Under the pieces are notes generated by a model. The model saw only the letters and a list, made by a program, of their open reading frames with translations, was not told the DNA's origin and searched no databases. From NCBI GenBank assembly GCA_947628465.1, contig CANQZZ010000057.1:1-8567 (forward strand): a stretch of DNA of 8,567 bases, read 5' to 3'. Every line of letters begins with the position of its first letter. Position 1 is the stretch's first letter. This document shows, piece by piece, positions 1 to 5,099 of this stretch. This stretch comes from an uncultured Clostridia bacterium (GTDB taxonomy: Bacteria; Bacillota_A; Clostridia; TANB77; CAG-508). The position numbers and the translations under genes were made by a program.

Positions 1-87
1 AGTCATTCCATCAATTTTTGCAATTCCTTCGCCTTGAAATCCATTGTCTATTATATCTACTACATATTCTTCGTTTTTCTTTAACAT
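1..87 (-). CDS. TRAM-domain RNA methyltransferase (TrmA/RlmD type), N-terminal 29 codons only
   Basis: The 29 visible codons run off the left edge of the window. They begin MLKKNEEYVVDIIDNG and continue FQGEGIAKIDGMT. This is the start of a TRAM domain, the small beta-barrel RNA-binding module that opens 23S rRNA (uracil-5-)-methyltransferases of the RlmD/RlmCD group; the 'GxGEGIAKIDG' pattern is typical. The catalytic SAM-binding domain lies outside the window, so the exact enzyme cannot be assigned. MiaB-type enzymes also carry TRAM but at the C-terminus, which makes them unlikely. The start is supported by a GAGGAG ribosome binding site (91-100 on this strand) and a promoter immediately upstream. 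The gene is divergent from the DUF378 gene. Confidence 0.75.
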   Translation of the reverse strand, partial: MLKKNEEYVVDIIDNGFQGEGIAKIDGMT

Positions 88-107
88 TATTTTCTCCTCA
101 TTTATGA

Positions 108-136
108 ATTATATTTTAAAATCTTATAAAAATCAA
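108..136 (-). promoter_or_regulatory. SigA-type promoter of the TRAM methyltransferase gene
   Basis: On the minus strand a TTGATT -35 box (131-136) and a TATAAT -10 box (108-113) are separated by 17 bp. Transcription would start about 7 bases beyond the -10 box, leaving a leader of only about a dozen bases that holds the GAGGAG site. Confidence 0.65.
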
Positions 137-216
137 TAATTTTGTAACAATATGTATAATTATAATCTTTTTTGGAAACAATAATAAAAAATAAAACAGA
201 ATGGAGGTTTTATGCA

Positions 217-411
217 ATGAAAATTATTAATGGAATCGCACTTACACTTGTTATAATTGGTGCTATTAATTGGCTACTAGTTGGTTTATTTCAGTTCAAT
301 TTAGTAGATGCAATTTTTGGAAGCTTATCTGTATTAACAAGAATAATATATATCATCGTAGGAATTGCAGGTCTTTGGTCTATTGCTCTTTATAGTAAAC
401 TTTCAGATTAA
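217..411 (+). CDS. DUF378 family small membrane protein (YuzA-like)
   Basis: This 64-residue hydrophobic protein starts [20 protein letters not shown] and has two membrane segments (about residues 4-25 and 38-58) around a short [10 protein letters not shown] link. The pattern '[22 protein letters not shown]...[13 protein letters not shown]' is that of the DUF378 family, whose best known member is Bacillus YuzA; its function is unknown. The open frame extends to 172, but the ATG at 217 is chosen because GGAGG (203-207) lies 9 bases before it and the upstream 15 residues are not membrane-like or conserved. TATAAT repeats at 155-166 may be its -10 box, but no good -35 is visible. It is the only plus-strand gene here and converges on the histidine kinase gene. 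Confidence 0.85.
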   Translation: MKIINGIALTLVIIGAINWLLVGLFQFNLVDAIFGSLSVLTRIIYIIVGIAGLWSIALYSKLSD

Positions 412-431
412 AAAATATGAAAAGCAAAATA

Positions 432-460
432 GGGAAAAAGGGGCCTGGCCCCTTTTTCCC
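432..460. terminator. Strong, probably bidirectional Rho-independent terminator
   Basis: A perfect 12-bp stem, GGGAAAAAGGGG (432-443) with CCCCTTTTTCCC (449-460), closes a CCTGG loop. A T-rich tail follows on the plus strand (462-465), and the minus-strand side also has a T-rich tail. It lies between the convergent DUF378 (stop at 411) and histidine kinase (stop at 467) genes and can serve both. Confidence 0.85.
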
Positions 461-466
461 CTTTTC

Positions 467-1731
467 TTAAATTTTTATTATTACTCTTGTTCCTTTTGGT
501 TCGTTTGGCATTATTTTTATACTTCCACCATGCAAATTTACTATCGTGTGTGCAATAGAAAGTCCGAAGTCCCGTTCCTCCTTTTTCTCTAGACCTTGCT
601 TTATCTTCTCTATAAAATCTATCAAATACATGTTTTGCAGCTTCTTTGCTTATTCCTATTCCGTGTATCCAAAATTTCTATTACACATTTTCCCTCTTTT
701 AAATATGTTTTTATTTCTATCTTATCTTTTTCAACAGTATATTTTATTGCATTGTCTAAAATAATTATCATCAGCTGATTTATTTTATTTGGGTCTATGT
801 TTATTTCTCTATTATACTTCAAATCTAAAGTTATTTCTTTTTCTTGCAACTCGGCATATTCTTTATATGGTATTACAACTTCTTCAATTAATTTATCTAT
901 ATTTGTTTTTTCTTTTTGCATTTTTAATTCATTTGAATCTGCCATTGCAAGTATCATTAGTTCTTTTATTAGTTTTGTCAATCTCTTTGTTTCTTTAAGT
1001 ATAATATTTATATCTTCAGACTTATCTATAATTTTACTTTCTGGCTCTTGAAGTAGTAATTCTTGTTTTGCTTGGATTATAGTAAGAGGAGTTCTAAGTT
1101 CATGTGCTGCATTTTGTACAAATTCAGTTTGATTTTTCCATGATTCCATTATTGGTTTTAAAGTTATTTTTGATAATATGTATGAGCTTATTATTGCAAC
1201 TATAATTATTATTAAACTTCCTATCATTAAAGTATTTGTAACAGTTTTTATTGTTTCTACTTCTCCATCTACATTTGCAAGAAGTTGCAGATATATTTCA
1301 CTACCCTCTACTGAAATATATTTTAATGTTATTCCTCTATAATTATATTCATCTTGCACCTTAATTGAATAAATTTTATCTACTTTTGATTTGTCAAATG
1401 ACGTTTCATCTAAATATTCATCATAAAATCTACCTATATTATCACTGTTTAAAATATTTCCTTTTTCATCTCGTATTATGCATATTAATCTTGGATTAAT
1501 TTTTGTTTCAATTAATGCAATTTTTATTCCTGTTATAAAATCTTCATAAACTATATTGTTTTGATAGCTCTTTGACGTTTTTACTAGTTCTTTATCTATA
1601 GATTTATATAGTGATATTGATACTTGGTTATATATTATTGCATCAAAAAACATAAGTATTATTGCAAATACTATAAATGTATAAAACATATTTTTAATTA
1701 ATTGTTTTCTTATTAATTTTTGTTCTGTCAT
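467..1731 (-). CDS. Sensor histidine kinase, needing two +1 frameshifts
   Basis: This is a membrane sensor kinase of about 420 residues when read through. It has TM1 (about 13-34), an extracytoplasmic sensor region (about 35-165) that I do not recognise, and TM2 (about 166-187). The HisKA domain has the H box [10 protein letters not shown] with phospho-accepting His210, followed by the N box around Asn327 (LDNAIKYT) and G1 and G2 boxes. The single frame stops at 622, just after DT (residues 355-356). A +1 shift at CGG-A (660-663) restores [13 protein letters not shown] and a HATPase stretch. A second +1 shift at CGG-A (563-566) turns GTGL into [13 protein letters not shown] and runs to TAA at 467-469, immediately before the terminator. 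It would autophosphorylate with ATP and phosphorylate the response regulator encoded 10 bases upstream. The start has a GAGGT site. The gene is either recoded or decayed; the conserved sequence after both shifts favours recoding. Confidence 0.85.
563..569 (-). other. Putative +1 recoding site CTT-CGG-A, second in the kinase gene
   Basis: After the first shift, the frame reads ...ACG GGA CTT CGG A. Moving +1 gives CTT then GGA CTT TCT, restoring the G2 box GTGLGLS and a normal C-terminus of 32 residues. Without the shift the frame stays open but non-homologous, and runs through the terminator. An AAGGAGG sequence (577-583 on this strand) lies 10 bases before the CGG codon. It could act as a Shine-Dalgarno-like stimulator, though it also simply encodes the GG of the motif. 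Confidence 0.7.
660..666 (-). other. Putative +1 recoding site ACA-CGG-A, first in the kinase gene
   Basis: The zero frame reads GAT ACA CGG A and then reaches TGA at 622-624, 13 codons from CGG. Moving +1 at CGG gives GAT ACA then GGA ATA GGA ATA, the G1 box DTGIGI of HATPase domains. The shifted-in glycine is the first one of the box. The peptide continues with the expected [15 protein letters not shown]. Confidence 0.72.
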
Positions 1732-1741
1732 TATTACCTCT

Positions 1742-2411
1742 TTATTCTATTATCATATATCCTACACCACGGATTGTTTTTATATATTTATCATATCCAT
1801 ACTTTTTTAATGTTTTTCTAAGTGTGCTTGCATATACTTCTACAACGTTTGTTGTAGTATATGAATCAAATCCCCATATTCTATCAAATATCTGCTCTTT
1901 TGTTATAATTGTTCCTTTTGAGTTTATTAAGTATTCTAATATATCAAATTGTTTTCCTTGAAGCATTATTTCTTCATCGTTTATATATGCTTTTCTATTT
2001 TTCATATTTAATTTTAAATCTTTAAACATAATCATATCTTCTTTGTATGAACCGTTTGTTCTTCTAATTATTGCTTCTAGCCTTGCTAATAACTCTTCTC
2101 TTTCAAATGGTTTTACTAAATAATCATCTGCTCCGAAGTCTGAATCCTTTTAATTTATCATTTAATGTGTCTTTTGCTGTTAGAATAAGGACTGGTGTGA
2201 GTACTTTTTCATTCCTTAATTTTAAAAGTACATCATATCCAGACATTTCTGGAAGCATTAAATCTAAAATAATTGCATCATATATATTTTCTTTTGCAAG
2301 CATATATGCCTCGTATCCATCGTATGCTTGCTCTGTATCAAATTTATTACATATACATTGCTTTATTGTATCTGATAATATTTTGTCATCTTCTACTATT
2401 AATATTTTCAT
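1742..2411 (-). CDS. OmpR/PhoB-family response regulator, needing one +1 frameshift
   Basis: When read through this is a 222-residue DNA-binding response regulator. The receiver domain has the acidic pocket EDD (residues 7-9), phospho-accepting Asp50 in LDLMLP, Thr78 and the Lys100 of KPF. The winged-helix domain fills the last 100 residues and ends with the typical IRGVGYMIIE. The single frame stops at 2124-2126, three codons after GFRL. A +1 shift at CGG-A (2132-2135) restores GADDYLVKPFEREELLARLE, and the frame then runs without a break into MIMFKDLKLNMKN. The start has a GAGGAT site (2417-2422) and follows a promoter. The stop lies 10 bases before the kinase start, so the two form one operon. 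The direct target and stimulus are unknown. An internal ATG at 2035 could give a free DNA-binding domain, but no convincing ribosome binding site is seen. Confidence 0.87.
2132..2138 (-). other. Putative +1 recoding site CTT-CGG-A in the response regulator gene
   Basis: The zero frame reads AGA CTT CGG AGC AGA TGA, so stopping without a shift yields a 95-residue receiver fragment. Moving +1 at CGG gives GGA GCA GAT GAT, the GADD motif that precedes YLVKPF in this family. The heptamer CTTCGGA is identical to the second kinase site. An alternative single-base correction, removing the A after TTC, would give GFDFGADD, so the shift could lie up to three codons earlier. Confidence 0.72.
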
Positions 2412-2431
2412 ATTTTATCCTCACTTTTAAA

Positions 2432-2460
2432 ATTATATCACTAACAGCTCATATATTCAA
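2432..2460 (-). promoter_or_regulatory. SigA-type promoter of the response regulator-kinase operon
   Basis: On the minus strand, TTGAAT (2455-2460) and TATAAT (2432-2437) are spaced by 17 bp. The start codon is at 2411, so the leader is very short, about 14 bases. The long inverted repeat at 2477-2524 sits just upstream of the -35 box. Confidence 0.65.
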
Positions 2461-2476
2461 TTTGCATTTTATTATC

Positions 2477-2524
2477 TATGTAAGAAGAAATTTATTCATG
2501 GAGGTGAATATTTCTTCTTACATA
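2477..2524. repeat. Long inverted repeat upstream of the two-component operon promoter
   Basis: Arms TATGTAAGAAGAAAT (2477-2491) and ATTTCTTCTTACATA (2510-2524) pair perfectly over 15 bp. After a TT bulge, ATTCA/TGAAT (2494-2498, 2505-2509) extend the stem around a TGGAGG loop. Neither strand has a clear T run directly after it, so it is a poor terminator. Its position, 17 bp upstream of the -35 box, suggests an operator or upstream RNA structure; a small mobile-repeat remnant is also possible. Confidence 0.7.
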
Positions 2525-2532
2525 ATTTGGGG

Positions 2533-2576
2533 TGATATTAATATTAGTCTTTTACCTTAAGCTGATATTAACATTA
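2533..2576. repeat. Short direct repeat, 30-bp period
   Basis: TGATATTAATATTA (2533-2546) and TGATATTAACATTA (2563-2576) match at 13 of 14 positions and start exactly 30 bp apart, about three helical turns. They lie between the inverted repeat and the permease terminator. They could be paired regulator sites for the two-component promoter, but they are over 70 bp upstream of its -35 box and AT-rich chance similarity is possible. Confidence 0.4.
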
Positions 2577-2629
2577 TAGATATACAAAATTAAATTAATA
2601 TTAAAAATATAATTTTTTTAAGATTATGA

Positions 2630-2659
2630 AAAAGACATGTTTTAAATAACACGTCTTTT
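2630..2659 (-). terminator. Rho-independent terminator of the permease gene
   Basis: A 12-bp stem (2630-2641 with 2648-2659) has a 6-base loop. One position is A-C on the plus strand but a G-U pair on the minus strand, so the intact hairpin belongs to minus-strand RNA. It is followed there by TCTTTTTC-type U-rich sequence and lies about 30 bases after the permease stop codon. Confidence 0.75.
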
Positions 2660-2690
2660 CTTTAAATTTATTTGTATAATATAATTATAG

Positions 2691-3800
2691 TTATAATTGA
2701 GTTACAATCAAAAGTACAAGTAAAAACATTGTATTAAATAAAGTAAACTTTATTAAGTATTTCCAAAAACCTTTTGGTTGATGTTTTAAAAATTCTTTTA
2801 ATGTAATTAAACTAGCTAGTGATGATATTAATATTCCTAATGATCCTATATTTACTGATATTAATAATTCTCTATAATTAGATGTAAATTTTGATAAAAA
2901 TATAGCTGTTGGAACATTACTTATAAGCTGGCAAGATAAAATTCCTGCTAATAATGTATTTTTTACTACAAATTTTGATATAAAATCTTTGATTACTGTA
3001 ATTCTTGCAATATTACCAGAAAAAATGAAAAACACAAAAAATGTTGCTATTAATGCATAATCTACCTGTTTAAATCTTTTTCTATCAAAAATTAAAACTG
3101 TTATAATTACAATTGCTAAAGTAACTAAATATGGTATTACTCTAAAAATAGTAAGTATTACTAATGCAAATAGTATAGAATACATATATAACATTTTTTT
3201 ACTTATAATTATTTTAGAATTTGTTTTTAATTTTAATGGTTCGTTTTTTACAAATGCACAACAAATATATAAAAGTATTGCTACTGTAATTGATTGTAAC
3301 AATAATATACTAAAAAATTCTGTTGTTTGTATATGATAATAAGAATATAAATACAAATTTTGTGGATTTCCATACGGAGTTATCATTCCCCCCATATTTG
3401 CTGCTATAGTTTGCATTATAAATGTAAAAGCTAAATATTTATCATTTTGGGTAGAATGTAAAACTATGTATGTTAATGGTAAAAAAGTTATTAATGACAT
3501 ATCATTTGCAACTATCATATCAAGGAAAAAAGTTCCAAATACTAATACATATATTACAGCTCTTCGTGTATGAAATAATCCTATCATTTTTCTAGATACT
3601 AACTCAAATATATTTGTACTTTTTAATCCTGCAACAACTGCTAGCATACAAAATAAACAAATTAATGTATCATAGTCAAAATAATTTATATATTCTTTAT
3701 CTACTGGTACAAAAAAGCATGTAACTATTGTAAGGACAATTGCAATAGATAATACTATTTCACTACGTATAAAATTAAGTATTTTTTCTTTTGTATTCAT
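2691..3800 (-). CDS. Anion permease of the ArsB/CitMHS (ion transporter) superfamily
   Basis: This 369-residue polytopic membrane protein has about 10 hydrophobic segments. Two signature re-entrant regions of the superfamily are visible: ANMGGMITPYGNPQNLYLYS (about 134-153) and QLISNVPTAIFLSKF (about 291-305). TPxGNPQN and SNVPxA are the paired substrate/ion-binding motifs of SLC13/ArsB/CitMHS carriers. An aspartate-rich VANDMSLITFLPL stretch (about 98-110) matches the TNDVALITF motif of bacterial members. The substrate (dicarboxylate, citrate, arsenite or another anion) cannot be read from sequence, and no arsenic-resistance neighbours are present. The length is slightly short for the family (about 400-430), but start and end look intact. 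The start has an AGAGGAAA site and a consensus promoter. It is monocistronic, with its own terminator, and reads in one frame without any CGG codon. Confidence 0.82.
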   Translation of the reverse strand: MNTKEKILNFIRSEIVLSIAIVLTIVTCFFVPVDKEYINYFDYDTLICLFCMLAVVAGLKSTNIFELVSRKMIGLFHTRRAVIYVLVFGTFFLDMIVANDMSLITFLPLTYIVLHSTQNDKYLAFTFIMQTIAANMGGMITPYGNPQNLYLYSYYHIQTTEFFSILLLQSITVAILLYICCAFVKNEPLKLKTNSKIIISKKMLYMYSILFALVILTIFRVIPYLVTLAIVIITVLIFDRKRFKQVDYALIATFFVFFIFSGNIARITVIKDFISKFVVKNTLLAGILSCQLISNVPTAIFLSKFTSNYRELLISVNIGSLGILISSLASLITLKEFLKHQPKGFWKYLIKFTLFNTMFLLVLLIVTQL

Positions 3801-3830
3801 TTATTTCCTCTTTCTTACTATTATATGAAT

Positions 3831-3859
3831 ATTATAATATTATAGATTTGCTTTGTCAA
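3831..3859 (-). promoter_or_regulatory. Consensus SigA promoter of the permease gene
   Basis: On the minus strand, TTGACA (3854-3859) and TATAAT (3831-3836), both perfect, are separated by exactly 17 bp. The predicted transcript start is about 24 bases before the ATG at 3800. A perfect 16-bp palindrome, ATTTATTTAAATAAAT (3859-3874), touches the -35 box and could be an operator or an AT-rich UP-like element. Confidence 0.8.
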
Positions 3860-4114
3860 TTTATTTAAATAAATATCACAAATTAAGAAAGATTATAAAT
3901 TAATTCAAAAAAGAGGTTATGATATTAACAAATTTTCGATGATGTAATGGCTAAATAAAATTTAAATAAATTTAACATATAAATTATATTATGAGCAAGT
4001 AATTGTAAAGTCAACAAACTTGCTATGTAATTAATCTACATTTACACCTTTATTTAATAATTTGTTACCTATATTGCATCTGCTATTTTGTTTCAAACTC
4101 TTTTGTTTTGCATT
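3860..4114. other. AT-rich intergenic region without a supported gene
   Basis: This stretch lies between the permease promoter and the stop of the HD hydrolase. It holds the ATTTATTTAAATAAAT palindrome (3859-3874), a possible second promoter (3986-4014) and a weak hairpin (AGCAAGT 3994-4000 with ACTTGCT 4018-4024) without a T tail. I see no open frame with a ribosome binding site and no clear terminator for the hydrolase gene. Confidence 0.5.
3986..4014 (-). promoter_or_regulatory. Possible second promoter upstream of the permease
   Basis: TTGACT (4009-4014) and TAATAT (3986-3991) on the minus strand are 17 bp apart. If used, it would add a leader of about 180 bases before the permease, for which no structure or peptide is convincing. 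The region is very AT-rich, so a chance match is likely. Confidence 0.3.
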
Positions 4115-4696
4115 TTATACCTTTCTCATAAAATTATTTATTGTTTCTTCATCAGTTCTCATTGCTAATATTGTTTCTTCTATTAGTTTATCTAATTCCC
4201 ATCCTAGCATTTCTGCTCCATCCTTTATTACTTTTCTTGAACATCCTGCTGCGAATTTTTCATTTTTAAATTTCTTCTTTACTGATTTTAATTCTAAGTC
4301 CTGTACACTTTTAGATGGTCTCATAATAGCCACTGCTCCAATTAATCCTGTTAGCTCATCAGTTGCATATAATATTTTTTCCATTTCATGCTCTGGTTTT
4401 ATATCAACTGTTAAATTATATCCGTGACTTGCGGTTGCATGTATGATTTTTTCATCAATTCCTTTTTCTTTCATTATTTCTTGTTCTTTTATACAATGTT
4501 CTTCTGGATATTTCTCAAAGTCTAAATCGTGTAACAATCCTACAATTCCCCAAAATTCTTTTTGCTTACCATATCCCAACTTCTCTGCAAAATATTTCAT
4601 AACACCTTCTACTGTTAAAGCATGTCTAATATGAAAACTATCCTTATTATATTCTTTTAATAATTTAAATGCTTCTTCTCTTGATATATTACTCAT
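4115..4696 (-). CDS. HD-domain (HDIG-type) metal-dependent hydrolase
   Basis: This 193-residue soluble protein is an HD-domain phosphohydrolase. Metal-binding residues appear in order: His25 (RHALTVE), His56-Asp57 (GLLHDLDFEKYP), His86 and/or His91 (HATASHGY) and Asp113 (ATDELTG). The HDLDFEKYPEEH stretch is typical of a widespread bacterial family of stand-alone HD proteins annotated only as hydrolases; the substrate, probably a nucleotide or phosphate ester, is unknown. It lacks the RelA/SpoT or HD-GYP features, so a cyclic-dinucleotide role is not supported. The start is set by an AAGGTGA site and a consensus promoter. It stands alone, downstream of tRNA-Leu, in one intact frame. Confidence 0.82.
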   Translation of the reverse strand: MSNISREEAFKLLKEYNKDSFHIRHALTVEGVMKYFAEKLGYGKQKEFWGIVGLLHDLDFEKYPEEHCIKEQEIMKEKGIDEKIIHATASHGYNLTVDIKPEHEMEKILYATDELTGLIGAVAIMRPSKSVQDLELKSVKKKFKNEKFAAGCSRKVIKDGAEMLGWELDKLIEETILAMRTDEETINNFMRKV

Positions 4697-4718
4697 TTTT
4701 TCATCACCTTATTTGTAA

Positions 4719-4747
4719 ATTATATACCTTAGGGAGTATGCTGTCAA
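4719..4747 (-). promoter_or_regulatory. Consensus SigA promoter of the HD hydrolase gene
   Basis: Perfect TTGACA (4742-4747) and TATAAT (4719-4724) boxes on the minus strand have a 17-bp spacer. The spacer contains CTCCCTAAGG. The start codon at 4696 lies about 15 bases after the expected transcript start. Confidence 0.8.
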
Positions 4748-4781
4748 TAAATAAAAATAAAGACAGATGTTTTATTAAAAG

Positions 4782-4831
4782 TGTTAGAAAAATTCATTAA
4801 ATCTATTAGAAAAAAATAAAGTTTTCTAACA
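4782..4831. repeat. Three-part repeat able to form alternative hairpins after tRNA-Leu
   Basis: TGTTAGAAAA (4782-4791) and TTTTCTAACA (4822-4831) are perfect 10-bp complements. A middle copy, ATTAGAAAAA (4805-4814), can also pair with the second arm over 8 bp, so two mutually exclusive hairpins are possible. On the minus strand the short hairpin places a T-rich run at its end, which makes it the best candidate for the tRNA terminator, although the stem is weak. Confidence 0.45.
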
Positions 4832-4864
4832 ATATGATTTCTCATAAAGTTTGAAAACCTTATT

Positions 4865-4948
4865 TGGTGCGGATGAAGGGACTTGAACCCCCACGTCAAT
4901 GACACTGGTTCCTAAGACCAGCGCGTCTGCCAGTTCCGCCACATCCGC
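4865..4948 (-). tRNA. tRNA-Leu, anticodon UAG (reads CUN)
   Basis: The minus-strand sequence from 4948 folds as a class II tRNA. It has acceptor stem GCGGATG/CATCCGC, a D arm with CTGGCAGACGC, and anticodon stem CTGGT/ACCAG with the 7-base loop CTTAGGA (anticodon TAG). A long variable arm follows, then a T arm with GTTCAAGTC. The CCA end is encoded (4865-4867). The long variable arm and the anticodon both indicate leucine. The anticodon loop is of normal size. Confidence 0.95.
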
Positions 4949-4970
4949 ATATATTTAACTGACATGATTT

Positions 4971-4999
4971 ATTTTAGCATTTTAGCTAGCTTCTGTCAA
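4971..4999 (-). promoter_or_regulatory. Promoter of tRNA-Leu
   Basis: On the minus strand, TTGACA (4994-4999) and TAAAAT (4971-4976) are 17 bp apart. The transcript would start some 15 bases before the mature 5' end at 4948. Confidence 0.75.
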
Positions 5000-5036
5000 G
5001 TAATTTTAAGTAAATTTTGTTTCTAAAATTCTCTAT

Positions 5037-5071
5037 TTTTTTCTCAGCTTGACAAAATTATTGAGAAAAAA
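5037..5071. repeat. Inverted repeat overlapping the ATPase terminator
   Basis: TTTTTTCTCA (5037-5046) and TGAGAAAAAA (5062-5071) are perfect 10-bp complements. The second arm is also part of the terminator stem at 5063-5092, so the two hairpins cannot form together. Confidence 0.5.
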
Positions 5072-5092
5072 GAGCTTAAGCCCTTTTTTCTC
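5063..5092 (-). terminator. Rho-independent terminator of the ATPase gene
   Basis: Halves GAGAAAAAAGAGCTT (5063-5077) and AAGCCCTTTTTTCTC (5078-5092) pair over most of their length. The single A/C mismatch on the plus strand is a G-U pair in minus-strand RNA, so the hairpin serves the ATPase gene, whose stop is at 5100. The U-rich tract forms the 3' side of the stem. Confidence 0.8.
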
Positions 5093-5099
5093 TTTTTAA

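Noticed and set aside
172..216. Upstream extension of the DUF378 protein by 15 residues
   Set aside because: The ATG at 172 has no Shine-Dalgarno sequence, while GGAGG at 203-207 is correctly placed for the ATG at 217.
1742..2035. Separate 97-residue DNA-binding protein and, likewise, a separate 422-residue ATPase C-terminal gene starting at 6368
   Set aside because: Neither internal ATG has a convincing ribosome binding site, and the +1 frame continues upstream of each ATG with family-conserved sequence that joins directly to the preceding fragment.
467..2411. Two-component operon as a simple pseudogene
   Set aside because: Three breaks in two genes would suggest decay. However, no in-frame stops or deletions occur elsewhere, the sequence after each break keeps its motifs, and an unrelated ATPase gene has the same CGG-A break. 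Decay is not excluded without reads and relatives.
2477..2524. CRISPR or insertion-sequence end
   Set aside because: There is a single inverted repeat with no repeat-spacer periodicity and no transposase or target duplication nearby.
3945..3980. Minus-strand short peptide MLNLFKFYLAITSSKIC as a leader peptide for the permease
   Set aside because: It has no ribosome binding site and no attenuator-like structure follows, and the consensus promoter for the permease lies downstream of it.
4062..4427. Plus-strand open frames within minus-strand genes (also 2071-2430, 5524-6027, 6154-6522, 8095-8436)
   Set aside because: They lie opposite well-conserved genes, have compositions typical of antisense frames, and lack ribosome binding sites or recognisable domains.
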